NCBI GenBank assembly: GCA_030280995.1
Contig: JASXTE010000008.1
Location: 15,390,212-15,454,211, forward strand
Reading direction: 5' to 3'
DNA length: 64,000 nt
Origin: Hemileia vastatrix
Taxonomy: Eukaryota > Basidiomycota > Pucciniomycetes > Pucciniales > Zaghouaniaceae
Part shown: in pieces, positions 22,437-34,600 of the stretch
Position numbering within the stretch: the stretch's first letter is position 1
Layout: the number at the start of each line of letters is the position of its first letter
Notes under the pieces: model-generated
Told to the model about the DNA's origin: nothing
Database searches by the model: none
Seen by the model: the letters and a program-made list of their open reading frames with translations, nothing else
Made by a program: the position numbers and the translations under genes

Positions 22437-23721
22437 TGATGTTTTACTTTTCATATTAATAATATAATGGTTGAGAAAGTATTAAAGAAATATAGAAAAA
22501 TGATAAGCAAAACATGAACTTACATGTCTATAAAATCTTCTTCCATTTGTAGCTGATTGATCAAAATTAATTATAAAGTTTATTTTATAATCACTGTTTT
22601 AAAAAATAAATGGTTAGATAAATAAATTGAACATTTTTGATAAGGAATAAAGAAAAGTAAATTGACAAACAAATAAAAAAACTTTAAGTTAACTGAAAAA
22701 GAATTTTTTTATAATGAATCGAAAGGGTACAGTAAAAGATACCATAAAAATAAATTCAGAATTAAAATCATTAGATTAACTTGTCAAAAGTGTAAAAAAG
22801 TGTAACAAACCAAAATGATATGAAATGCAATAGCAAGAAAAATTTGCTTACCGGTAATCAGATAAGGTCAAGAAAATAGTACCAATAATTCAAAATGATA
22901 AAGCAAAAATATGATTGATAATTTTTGAAAAAGGTAAGTGAGAAAGAGAAAGGAAAAATAAATTGGGTGGCAAACAGATGTATATATCATGAATTTTCAC
23001 TGATCACATTTTCAAAAAAATGCAGCTCTCCAAGTCATATGATAAACTTCATCTAAATTCCAAGAATGATGTTGCCAAGGCACTTTACACAGCATGATCA
23101 TTTTTTCCTATGCATATACTAATTCCAGCTAGAATTTACTTGGCTGCATGTTGTACAGATGCACATTTGTGGAACACTGAATTTCACATCTAAAAAAAAT
23201 TGACGCCACATAATTCTAGCTACCATGTTTCACGTAGCTAAAAAACATACACTCATCACATTTAAATTTACATTGCGCCAAAATTAATTCATTTTTGAAT
23301 TTTTTTAAAGGAAACTATAATGTGCACCACCTATTTCTAAAATATGAACCTCCGCACCATATTAAATTGGGAGACTTTTAATTATGCAATTTTTTTGCCG
23401 TGACCTTTTTCCTGATCTTACTTGGTTCAAAATATTGAAACATGGCCAATGTTGATGAAAGAAACATTTGATTTTGTTTCTATGTGTAACAATGGAAGGC
23501 TGTTTCTTACTGGCGAAAGAGTGTTGTATATTTTATTTGAACAAATTTTTATTTTTTTATGTATTTTATTTAAAAAATTTACTTTTTATTGCAGCCAGAT
23601 TTATACTGGCTGCTTTTTAGAAACCTTAATTTATGACCCAAGCCTTTGAAATTGGCTTGGGTCCCTTACATTGCAATTTAGTACTTCCAGCCAGGTTTCC
23701 CCTGGCTGGAAGTGTCTCTTT

Positions 23722-23760
23722 CAAGCAATCGAAGTCGCTAAAAGCGACTTCGATTGCTTG
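23722..23760. repeat. Perfect 18-bp stem with 3-nt loop
   Basis: The arms are perfectly complementary, CAAGCAATCGAAGTCGCT and its reverse complement, around AAA. It is one of the tightest hairpins in the train. Confidence 0.9.
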
Positions 23761-23930
23761 CTGTAATGTTTGCCACCCTCCCAGCTAATTTACTAGGCTG
23801 GGAGGTGGCCAAAGCAGTGTGCAACGCGCGTTGCTGCTGCAAGTAACGCGCGTTGCACAATCGCTACCATATTTCATGCAGCTGATATCAAGTCAGCTGC
23901 ATGAGATATGCGCAGCATGTGCAATGCGCG

Positions 23931-24095
23931 CTGCATGCAGCAGAAACGCGCGTTGCATGCAGCAGCAATGCAGGCTGCATGTGCTGCATGCAGTGCATTG
24001 CACAGCCAGAAAAAAACTGGCTGTGCAATGCACTGCATGCAGCACATGCAGCCTGCATTGCTGCTGCATGCAACGCGCATTTCTGCTGCATGCAA
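23931..24095. repeat. Long hairpin, arms of about 79 bp with A7 loop
   Basis: The arms at 23931-24009 and 24017-24095 are almost perfectly complementary around seven A. The clearest mismatch is in the ACGCGCG/CGCGCAT part. The stem is built of repeated TGCATGCAG, GCAGCAATGC and GTGCATTGCAC blocks. As RNA this would be a pre-microRNA-like hairpin or Dicer substrate. Confidence 0.9.
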
Positions 24096-24141
24096 TGCGC
24101 ATTACTTGCAGCAGCAATGCGTGTTGCATGTGCTGCATGCA

Positions 24142-24182
24142 GTGCATTGCACAGCCAGTTTTTTTCTGGCTGTGCAATGCAC
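24142..24182. repeat. Hairpin with T7 loop, mirror of the long hairpin's top
   Basis: The stem is GTGCATTGCACAGCCAG with a T7 loop. Its left flank (24111-24158) is a direct repeat of 23961-24009, the left arm of the long hairpin, but the loop there is A7. The stem is the same and the loop is inverted. Confidence 0.85.
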
Positions 24183-26599
24183 ACAGAGAAACCAAAGTCC
24201 CTGCAAGGGACTTTGGTCTCTAAAATGGAAGCGACTTTCCCTACCAGGTGCAATCTGGTGGGAAAGTGAGAGAAACGTTAGACCGAAGTTGTTTGAAAGC
24301 AACTTCGGTCTTAAAAACATTAAAAATCATAAAAAAAAAATGAGAAATGTAGAAAAAAAAAAAAATTAAAAATTAAAATGTGAGTAAAAGAAAAAAAATA
24401 AGTTCTAGTGATACCAAAAATCCAAGCCAATTTCATTTGGCTTGGTTATTTAATAATTAATTTTTAATACATTAAATTTAAAATTCAAACACCATAAAAT
24501 ATATGAATTTTTTTTATATGAATATTATAAATTTAATCTACCTCTTTCTCATAATTATATTTATAATTTTGTTTTTTTAATTTTTGACATTTAAGTTTAT
24601 TTTTTGGAAATACAAAATTAAATTTTCAGCTAAATTTTTTAGTAAGGTAAAATAAATTATAAATTTGACATTTTGTAATTGAATAATGAAAAAAATTTTA
24701 AATTTATGTAAAAAATATTTTTGTTAGAAGAATACAAATATTTTAAGGGTAGAAATATGGTGCAAATTGTAAGTAAAAAAAATTATATTTTTTTTTGTGA
24801 GGGGTTATTTCTATTTTTAAAAATATTTTTCAAAAACATTCATTAAATACTGAATTAAATTACTTTGAAACTCAAATTTTTTGTAAAATAATTAAAAATG
24901 AAATAATAATATTGTTGTATTTGATATAAAATTTGAATTGGTAATATTAATGTCTCTTTAAGTAAATTTGAAAATCATTTAAAAAGACCATGTTGATAAG
25001 TACTTCATTTTTGATATACAATGGTTATATATATATCTTATATATATTTCTTGAGTGTTATTTTTATAAACATTCAATAAAATTTGTAATATAAAATGCC
25101 ATTTAATAATTAATTAATGTTCAACTTAGTTATAACAACTTCATATTTAATACCAGCCACTAGTATTTACTTTTTAATTTAAAACTCCAATATAATATGA
25201 GAGTATCCTTATTTTGTCTGTATGTAATGAACAACAATAACAGACCATAAATGAGTGGGTAGTTAATTACAATAAATAGTTGAAGAATAACCTATAAGAA
25301 ATGATAAGTTTATCAAAAAGAGTACATTAAAAAAATATACTTTTGAATTTTTTTTGATATAATTTGGGTAGTTAAATGAAAATTTAAATTATCAGACATC
25401 AAAATGGATAAAATCTAAAAGTAGTGTTTATATAATAAGCCTCATAAAAAAAAAGGATAAAAAATCTACTATGTAACTAAATTATTAAATATTAAGGTAT
25501 TATTAAAATTATTGAAAAACTTATTTTACAGTTATAATGAAATCTAAATGTGAAAATAATGGTGGGATAATAGTAAGACTATGTGGAAACACTTTAATTT
25601 ATACATACTTTCAACTATGTTCAGATAAAAAAATTGTTAAAATTGTATAATAACATCTAGTTAATAGTGATGCAATTTTATTTAGATCAAGAATAAATTT
25701 TTCTGAGGAAAAACTAATTAAATTGAGATATGGCCATCTCCTTTCAAGAGATAGAATAATAATAAAAATTTAAAAAATTATAATAAGTATTCTTAATCAC
25801 CATTTTTGAAAAGTCTCTAGTAAAATTCATTATAATATATCATTCATTGATTACATTATATGGAGTTTCATCTTGAAGTAGTGATGTGCAGCTTTGAACT
25901 TATGTTATGAAAAACAAAAAAGTTAAAAAATATATAGTTATACTAATGAAAAAGCCAAAAATAAAAATACTATTATAAATTAAAAAAATAAAACTACATA
26001 AATTTTATTCTGCTCTAATGATGGAAGGGTACTATGTATGAATTTCCACATGTTAAATCCAAACCTGCTTTAAGGCTAGTTTACAGGTAGAGCTATTAAG
26101 TTTCCTTAAATTCTAAAAATAACTTATGCATTTTACTAATTATTTTTTTCTTGTTTCTTTCCAAAGTTGTTAGAGTTGCTTAATTAATACTGTTATCTTG
26201 ATTGTAAGATATATAATTTTTTTTGAATACATGATTTATTGTTTCAAAAATTATATTATAAATTTAAATCATTTATTTCATTTTCTAAAGCTTCATTGTC
26301 AAAGACACAACTCCATTTTCTATTACTTAACAAATATATAAAATGTGATAGTAAAATTTAAGGAATTTTCTTTTTTAGAGGGTCAAACTATATTGTGAAG
26401 ATTTTTATCTAGAAATTCTTGTACTCTAAAACCAAATAATTTTCTCCCTTAAGTAAGCCATTTCAAAAATATGAGAATATAAACAAGAATATTAACTTAT
26501 CTTATTTTTATTTTCTTTACTGAAAGTTTTAGTTCAATCCCTTTTTTTATATGACATTAGTATAAAAACATGGTTAAATGCTACTATATAATTAATTTT

Positions 26600-26603
<4 letters not shown>

Positions 26604-26637
<34 letters not shown>
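26604..26637. repeat. TA dinucleotide microsatellite
   Basis: An uninterrupted TA run of about 17 units in the AT-rich right flank. Confidence 0.9.
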
Positions 26638-26644
<7 letters not shown>

Positions 26645-28351
26645 TTAGAACGTCATCCTTTTTTATTTACTTGAATAAATGGCTCAATTATAATACCCAA
26701 CACTTATTAATGTTTCCCAAACTCAATAACAAATTTCTCATATGAAATATTAGCTTCTAATATAAGAAGTTTATCTATAGATGATATTCAACATGTGATT
26801 TTACTTTTTAGATTCAGCTAAAATTAAACAAAAGGAGAAATCATGCATATGTGTATAAATGGTAACCATATGTTACTTAGAGGATTGTGAAATTCACTCA
26901 TCAGAATGGTTTAAGTATTAAAATAAATTGAGGTCATTATTTTCTAGTATTTGAAACTAATTAGGAAATTATTCTAAAAATATATTTTAATGTGTATCAT
27001 GTTTAAAAAGTTGGAAATATGATTTTTGAAAATTGTGAGTTTCTTATGAGATACCAAGCTTTAGTTTACATTGTTTCAAGTAGAATAGAATTTTAGTATT
27101 AGAAATTGAAAGCAATGTACCATTATCAGATTTTAACTGTGTTCTACTTATAGAATGATTACATAACATTAAACATTATTTAAATCAAAAAGGTTTAAAA
27201 GATAATTAGAGTTTTACCAAATTTCACCATTTATTAATCTTTGATTTGAAAACAAACTATGATGTACACTCACTAGAAATAAGCAATCCCAATTTTAACA
27301 TAATTTATCAATCCAAAAATAATGAGTCAATTAACATGAAAATATATATTATTTCAAAACCAATTCTCTAGATTTAAAATATGATGCTTTAATGAAAAAT
27401 TATTACAAAACTTTAATGCAATGAAGTCTCTTAAAAAATTCAAAAATAGAATATCAAAACAAGTAATTTCTGCAAAAAAAACTACTAACTATTGTAGATA
27501 AAGCATAAAAATAAGTCATATTTTTTAAAAAAATGATCTAACAATATTTATTTTTGTTAAAAAAATCAAAACATTGTTAAGTTTGCTTGTTATAATAATG
27601 TTAAAATCCACTAAACATTATCTAAAGGTGGTAAAATATGTTAAAAATAAGTTGAATTTTATGAGATAAAAATCAACAATTTTGTATCATTTCCTGTTGT
27701 GCTATGACTTTATTCCACCCTTTTTATCTGATTCTTCCAGTATTACTTTGCTATGATCACTAGTTTTCAAGTTAAAATTTACAAATGTTCATTATACTTG
27801 ATAATATGAAAAATAACTCAAACTTTTATAACTACAAAATAAGATTTTGTAACTCCTTCTTTCAATCAATATTTGAAGAAATTTTAGTTTATTTGAGTAA
27901 TGATTTTAAGAATAACAAAAAAATTGAAATTCACAAGGAATTATTTCCAGAGACTATAATTATTTACTTGTGTAATACATGAGCTACTTATCAATGATGT
28001 AAAACATCAGAAAAGTAAGTTATAGTTATAAATCTACAGATTATACTGTTTCTGGTATATATATCTTCAATAAATCTTTTAAACTTATCTTAGCCTACAT
28101 ACCACACAATAGAAAATCATTATATTAAAAAAGGAAAAAATTCTATGATAATATCATAAAGAATGATAACCATGGATTAATATTCCATAAAAATGGTTAA
28201 TAATATTTTAAGAGAACCTAAATCAGTATTCTTTCATCAAAATATATCCTTTTTGTCTTTGTAATTTATTCCAAACAAATTTTTTGAAAGTTGAATCTAT
28301 ATATCTAATGCCAAAACCACTATTAAGTTCCCTCTTAGACTTTTTAAGAAA

Positions 28352-28352
28352 T

Positions 28353-28383
<31 letters not shown>
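28352..28383. repeat. TA microsatellite with one interruption
   Basis: TA run interrupted by a single G (TATATG TATATA). Confidence 0.85.
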
Positions 28384-30177
28384 TATTTATCAAAAATTGA
28401 AATAAAGAATAAAAACATAATTTTATTTACCTTTAATTATTTAAATATAGAGTATTTTCAGAATGCATTGTGGTTACTTGTGAAGGTTAGAAGATTTGAA
28501 GTTGGATTTATGAGTTTTTAGAAGGGCAAATATTGTAAAATTCTTTCATAAATATTTATTTCATAGTTTCAAATGTTGAAATCTACAAACTAATGGGATT
28601 TAAAATTATATTGAGATTTAAAATCTGTTTTCTACTCAAGTAAAATAAAATAAAATGATGATATCAAAATTGAAATTAAGTTTAAACTTTTGATATGCTC
28701 TATCTTCAATTTTATTGATAGTGCATCAAAAATTTAATAATATTTTTTTCCTTCATCACTTTTTACATAAAAGATAGTTTTATCATTTTATGAATTAAAG
28801 ATTGCTTATATAAATTTAACATCTATGTCAACTGTTTATGACTATTAATCTATATAATAAATTTTTTAGAAGAAAAAATAACATCAGTATATACTGACTT
28901 TGAAATTATTCAATTTAAAATAGTTTACAGGTAGATAATGAAGGGTGATTTCATTTTTGAATATGAACTATAGAAGTCTTATTTTATCAATTTTAATTCT
29001 TTTTGAGCTCAAATGTATCCACCGCAACTTAAGTAAGAATAAAAATTATTTTTATTGAAATTTACATGAGAAAGTATGCCTATTATTCAAAATCAAACTT
29101 GCTCTAATGGTGTTTTTCAATCATTATTTCCATTCATAACAATAAAAAACATTTCAATTTGCTGATGTTTTAGTTTTTGATATCCCCAAGTTTATATCTC
29201 AGGTGTACTATTCACAAAATTATTAAAAATATAATTTTCGAAATACATGATAAACTTGAAAGTGAGGGGGCATTAAATTTTTAAAAATGAATTCTAAATT
29301 CAGGATGGATAGTATTTTTTCTATTTTCACAAATGAACAATTTTTCGTTTCAATTAATCCAGAAAGAAAATTTTGTTGTAAGCATATTATATTATATTTA
29401 TTATGATTTTAAATACTATATTTTCAAGATTTGTGTTTAATATTTCCTGTGAAAGTTAATGTTAATGTGAATTTAAAGTAAGCTTGAAGAAATTTAATCA
29501 ATAGGCATATTGGATATTTAAAATAATATTTTGCTCCAATCTTGAATCATCCTGGGCTAAAAAATATCCCAAATAAGGTTTTTGTGGGTCAATTTGGATT
29601 TAAGTAGGATTAAGTGAGGTTTAATAAAGGACAGATAAAAGGCTAAATTCATTACTAGTGACTTTTTTCTCAAAATAGTTATAAAATATTTATCATTCTG
29701 GACTCAAGCTTCAATAAAGTTGAATTGAAACAGAGATAATTTCTAGGAGCACAACACCATATTTACAAAGGTGTAAAATACCTCAAATATTACTCATAAT
29801 ATAGGAAGGCAAGGAATCTACAAAATTCACATTTCAAACGAGGATTTATATTTTGAATTTGAAATTGAGAAATGGAATATTATTTTCCAATTTAAATATC
29901 TATTAGTCATTTTAACAAAAGTTTTCAGTAATCAGATTGAATTTTGATGGTATTTTGTTGTAGATTAATCATTTTGATGAGACATTTACTCAAAATTACT
30001 GGTTTCGTTTCTAATATTCCATGTGAAATTCATTATGAATCTTTTTGAAAGTGAATAGTTGACATATTGGATATGCAAAAGCTTATGTTAGATCAAAGTG
30101 AGATCAAAGGGAGCTTAACTGATGATCAAATTAGGATTTTACAAGATCAAACGGTGATCAATGTAGGTTCATCTTGA

Positions 30178-30288
30178 GCTCAATCTGTGACAAATCTCTG
30201 ACTAAATGTAAGGCCAAACAATTTCCTACATGGTGATGATGTGTGCATAATTCAAGCATAGATTTGTGGCTCAACGGAGCTCAAGCAA
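30178..30288. other. Right subterminal region
   Basis: Carries GCTCAATCTGTG at 30178-30189, the inverse of the left-end 12-mer at 3451-3462. Just outside this block (30090-30165) GATCAAA/GATCAA is repeated five or more times. These could be transposase-binding subterminal repeats (inference). Confidence 0.4.
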
Positions 30289-30328
30289 GGGGTATTGCTA
30301 GCAATACCCCCCCATTTTTTCTGTGGTG
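30289..30328 (-). repeat. Right terminal inverted repeat with internal palindrome
   Basis: Reverse complement begins CACCACAGAAAAAAT, followed by seven G. The same perfect 22-bp palindrome as the left end lies at 30289-30310. Two mismatches to the left copy. Confidence 0.93.
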
Positions 30329-30331
30329 TGT
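30329..30331. repeat. Right target-site duplication (TGT)
   Basis: TGT directly after CTGTGGTG, then the satellite continues TATGATGTAC. Confidence 0.93.
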
Positions 30332-31431
30332 TATGATGTACTTGAGTCTCAATGAATTTTTTTTGTTTGAAGATATACTTCCATATTTCAATTATTCAAT
30401 GTTCCCCTTGATGTAATTTTTCATATCTAATAGTAGAGTTTCCCAAATCCTCATTTTACAGGTTTATCAACTGAAATACTCTTCCTTCATATTAAATGTT
30501 TGGTCATTTCTTTGATTTATTCTGATTATCAACTCATGTTGCTTATTTAATGTGATTTTTTATTGAATATTCTCACCATGTGGTCTTCCAACATCTGGGT
30601 TGGCCTTTGTTGTGATGTTTGGGCCTGTTTGATGATGTCTAATGAGCCATCTGTATATCAATTATTGATTTTTGTAGGATCCTGGACTGAATATCAAACT
30701 CTTGGGGATGTGGCTATCACCATTACATACTCCTGGCTTTTCTCTACATTTCATGTCTTGATGAAATTTTTGGTATTCTGAGTTTTAAGGACTCTTTTTC
30801 TTATTTTTCATGCTTCACTATAACTGTTGATTTTTTGGTTTTTTCTATTTTATGAGCTAGGATGAAGGGTTAGGGTCAGCTACTTTGTACAACTTAGATA
30901 AAGATCATCTGGATCTATATTTTATGTTTTCATGATTTTTTAGCTTATTTTAATGACAATTTGATAATTGAATATTGATTTTTAATCTAAAATGCATCAT
31001 TCATAACACATAATACCTAGCTATTGAACATTAATGATAAGTGAATACATATGCTTCATGAAGTTTAATCATTGTTTTGTGCATCATGAATATTCACAAT
31101 GTTTTAAATACCTTTTCAATGCAAAATGCATAAAGTGGCTAAATGCATTATACTTATTTATTTTAAATCCATAATACTAACTCATTTTAAAAGGCATCAT
31201 ATATATTCATATGAATTTTAAAAAGAATATTGAATTTTATAGTAAAGTTCATAATTCATAATGCATAATACATTTTGAATATGAATGGTAAGTGCATACA
31301 TATGCCTAATAGAGTGTGATAGTTTGTGTTATGTGCATAATTCATAGGTGATGAATGATTAATATGATGTGTATATACAAATGTTGGTTGTTATTGGTAT
31401 CCACCCAAATAGTCAACCTGGTTAAAACACC

Positions 31432-31605
31432 ATGACAAAGAAAGAAAAAACACAAGGTCAGGCGTTCAAGCCACAGAACAGAAGATATCAAACAGAACAA
31501 CGCTGGTTTGTGTTCATTGGAGATGGTACAAGAAGGCCAGTGGTTTACAAAACCACCTTGCACCGTAACACTCCAGAAGTTAAGAAGAGAAAAAAAGATA
31601 AATAA
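31432..31605 (+). CDS. Satellite small ORF, 57-aa basic peptide (right-array series)
   Basis: Same ORF as at 98-271. Further copies start at 33129, 34809, 36506, 38203, 39900, 41596, 43293, 44990, 46687, 48384, 50081, 51777, 53473, 55169, 56866, 58563, 60259, 61956 and 63653, each 174 bp. None has a stop or frameshift. Observed changes: Arg24 to His at 41596, Arg24 to Cys at 46687 and 48384 (both at a CpG), and a silent Ala change at 63653. Whether it is translated cannot be judged from sequence. The high copy number would give a strong gene-dosage effect if it were. Confidence 0.4.
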   Translation: MTKKEKTQGQAFKPQNRRYQTEQRWFVFIGDGTRRPVVYKTTLHRNTPEVKKRKKDK

Positions 31606-34600
31606 ATATAAAAAGTTAATATAAGATTTAAAAAAAATAAATATATATAAATATAGAAAATAAAAAACTTAAAGTGGTTCCCACTGCACTCAAAAACAGG
31701 GGGGGCTTGTATGCAAATCTGAAGTGTCTACTGAATCAGAAAAAATTCAGTAGATTCAAGGAGTTGCATACAAGTTCCCTCTGTTTTTTTAATACAGCTT
31801 TTGAAATTGAATTTCACAAACACAATAAAGAAAAGAAAAACAAAATTCATCATGAAAACCACATTGAAATAAAAGGCCATTTGTACTAGGATTATGCTTC
31901 TATTCTATTCACTTGTGTTCCAATGCAAATGCTTTATTCAAAAAATATGATGACCTTTTCAATTTCTCAACAATCATCAAAGTATATGGTTTAAATATTT
32001 ATATGATGCAGAAAAACAACTAAGCTGTTATGATGTACTTGAGTCTCAATGAATTTTTTTTGTTTGAAGATATACTTCCATATTTCAATTATTCAATGTT
32101 CCCCTTGATGTAATTTTTCATATCTAATAGTAGAGTTTCCCAAATCCTCATTTTACAGGTTTATCAACTGAAATACTCTTCCTTCATATTAAATGTTTGG
32201 TCATTTCTTTGATTTATTCTGATTATCAACTCATGTTGCTTATTTAATGTGATTTTTTATTGAATATTCTCACCATGTGGTCTTCCAACATCTGGGTTGG
32301 CCTTTGTTGTGATGTTTGGGCCTGTTTGATGATGTCTAATGAGCCATCTGTATATCAATTATTGATTTTTGTAGGATCCTGGACTGAATATCAAACTCTT
32401 GGGGATGTGGCTATCACCATTACATACTCCTGGCTTTTCTCTACATTTCATGTCTTGATGAAATTTTTGGTATTCTGAGTTTTAAGGACTCTTTTTCTCA
32501 TTTTTCATGCTTCACTATAACTGTTGATTTTTTGGTTTTTTCTATTTTATGAGCTAGGATGAAGGGTTAGGGTCAGCTACTTTGTACAACTTAGATAAAG
32601 ATCATCTGGATCTATATTTTATGTTTTCATGATTTTTTAGCTTATTTTAATGACAATTTGATAATTGAATATTGATTTTTAATCTAAAATGCATCATTCA
32701 TAACACATAATACCTAGCTATTGAACATTAATGATAAGTGAATACATATGCTTCATGAAGTTTAATCATTGTTTTTTGCATCATGAATATTCACAATGTT
32801 TTAAATACCTTTTCAATGCAAAATGCATAAAGTGGCTAAATGCATTATACTCATTTATTTTAAATCCATAATACTAACTCATTTTAAAAGGCATCATATA
32901 TATTCATATGAATTTTAAAAAGAATATTGAATTTTATAGTAAAGTTCATAATTCATAATGCATAATACATTTTGAATATGAATGGTAAGTGCATACATAT
33001 GCCTAATAGAGTGTGATAGTTTGTGTTATGTGCATAATTCATAGGTGATGAATGATTAATATGATGTGTATATACAAATGTTGGTTGTTATTGGTATCCA
33101 CCCAAATAGTCAACCTGGTTAAAACACCATGACAAAGAAAGAAAAAACACAAGGTCAGGCGTTCAAGCCACAGAACAGAAGATATCAAACAGAACAACGC
33201 TGGTTTGTGTTCATTGGAGATGGTACAAGAAGGCCAGTGGTTTACAAAACCACCTTGCACCGTAACACTCCAGAAGTTAAGAAGAGAAAAAAAGATAAAT
33301 AAATATAAAAAGTTAATATAAGATTTAAAAAAAATAAATATATATAAATATAGAAAATAAAAAACTTAAAGTGGTTCCCACTGCACTCAAAAACAGGGGG
33401 GGCTTGTATGCAAATCTGAAGTGTCTACTGAATCAGAAAAAATTCAGTAGATTCAAGGAGTTGCATACAAGTTCCCTCTGTTTTTTTAATACAGCTTTTG
33501 AAATTGAATTTCACAAACACAATAAAGAAAAGAAAAACAAAATTCATCATGAAAACCACATTGAAATAAAAGGCCATTTGTACTAGGATTATGCTTCTAT
33601 TCTATTCACTTGTGTTCCAATGCAAATGCTTTATTCAAAAAATATGATGACCTTTTCAATTTCTCAACAATCATCAAAGTATATGGTTTAAATATTTATA
33701 TGATGCAGAAAAACAACTAAGCTGTTATGATGTACTTGAGTCTCAATGAATTTTTTTTGTTTGAAGATATACTTCCATATTTCAATTATTCAATGTTCCC
33801 CTTGATGTAATTTTTCATATCTAATAGTAGAGTTTCCCAAATCCTCATTTTACAGGTTTATCAACTGAAATACTCTTCCTTCATATTAAATGTTTGGTCA
33901 TTTCTTTGATTTATTCTGATTATCAACTCATGTTGCTTATTTAATGTGATTTTTTATTGAATATTCTCACCATGTGGTCTTCCAACATCTGGGTTGGCCT
34001 TTGTTGTGATGTTTGGGCCTGTTTGATGATGTCTAATGAGCCATCTGTATATCAATTATTGATTTTTGTAGGATCCTGGACTGAATATCAAACTCTTGGG
34101 GATGTGGCTATCACCATTACATACTCCTGGCTTTTCTCTACATTTCATGTTTTGATGAAAATTTTGGTATTCTGAGTTTTAAGGACTCTTTTTCTCATTT
34201 TTCATGCTTCACTATAACTGTTGATTTTTTGGTTTTTTCTATTTTATGAGCTAGGATGAAGGGTTAGGGTCAGCTACTTTGTACAACTTAGATAAAGATC
34301 ATCTGGATCTATATTTTATGTTTTCATGATTTTTTAGCTTATTTTAATGACAATTTGATAATTGAATATTGATTTTTAATCTAAAATGCATCATTCATAA
34401 CACATAATACCTAGCTATTGAACATTAATGATAAGTGAATACATATGCTTCATGAAGTTTAATCATTGTTTTGTGCATCATGAATATTCACAATGTTTTA
34501 AATACCTTTTCAATGCAAAATGCATTATACTCATTTATTTTAAATCCATAATACTAACTCATTTTAAAAGGCATCATATATATTCATATGAATTTTAAAA

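Larger units (their letters stand above)
21899..23590. other. Upstream region of dioxygenase gene
   Basis: About 1.7 kb without a supported gene. The first 540 bp hold three copies of a 30-bp motif (described separately). The rest is AT-rich. An ORF of 75 codons at 23422-23649 runs into the first hairpins and is not supported. Confidence 0.5.
23591..24445. repeat. Train of at least thirteen stem-loops
   Basis: Consecutive hairpins, each with a different stem: 23591-23613 (stem 8), 23636-23662 (9), 23683-23713 (12), 23722-23760 (18, loop 3), 23772-23809 (13 with a bulge), 23819-23858 (14), 23875-23903 (11), 23931-24095 (about 79), 24142-24182 (17), 24191-24217 (12, loop 3), 24234-24267 (13 with a bulge), 24280-24311 (12) and 24422-24445 (9). 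Stems are nearly perfect and clearly richer in GC than the rest of the element. A CAGCCAG/CTGGCTG core recurs at the top of four stems. The near-perfect stems suggest either recent formation or selection on RNA or cruciform structure. Possible roles are a small-RNA precursor cluster, a structured non-coding RNA or a recombination zone. None is shown by the sequence alone. Confidence 0.9.
24446..30177. other. Gene-free AT-rich right flank of the element
   Basis: About 5.7 kb with pervasive stops in all frames and no supported gene. The longest ORF (27785-27982, 65 codons) is Asn/Phe/Lys-rich and looks random. It contains two TA microsatellites. There is also a weak direct similarity between about 29435-29520 and 30010-30075 (blocks AATATT-CC-TGTGAAA and CATATTGGATAT). 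It may be a graveyard of older insertions. Confidence 0.6.
3236..30328. mobile_element. Giant 27.1-kb CACTA/Plavaka-like DNA transposon with cargo
   Basis: The element has terminal inverted repeats of about 40 bp starting CACCACAGAAAA, with only two mismatches between ends. It has a 3-bp TGT target duplication and a Tnp2-like transposase at 8740-12118. It sits cleanly inside a satellite monomer. Besides the transposase it carries an SNF2 ATPase, two related genes of unknown function (B and C), an unrecognised multi-exon gene (D) and a TET/JBP-type dioxygenase. It also contains a nested palindrome field, a hairpin train and a gene-free right flank. Most CACTA elements are far smaller. Several genes carry stops or frameshifts, so this copy is probably inactive, although the near-identical ends suggest insertion was not very old. 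There is no sign of a Starship-type tyrosine recombinase or a Helitron Rep. Confidence 0.9.

Noticed and set aside
23819..24369. Overlapping 70-150 codon ORFs on both strands rich in Cys, Met, His and Ala
   Set aside because: Produced by TGCATGCAGCA-type palindromic repeats that lack stops in all frames; not genes.
27785..27982. 65-codon ORF in the AT-rich right flank
   Set aside because: Random-looking Asn/Lys/Phe/Ile composition and no context.
3236..30328. Starship or Helitron as the element class
   Set aside because: No tyrosine recombinase captain, Rep/helicase or Helitron end hairpin; instead there are TIRs, a 3-bp duplication and Tnp2.
30563..30781. 72-codon plus-strand ORF in each full monomer
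   Set aside because: Non-ATG start in the open frame, Trp/Leu/Phe-rich composition, no domain. Not supported beyond satellite identity.
30865..30880. GGGTTAGGG in each monomer resembling telomere repeat
   Set aside because: Only about one and a half units per monomer and never tandem, so not a telomeric tract.
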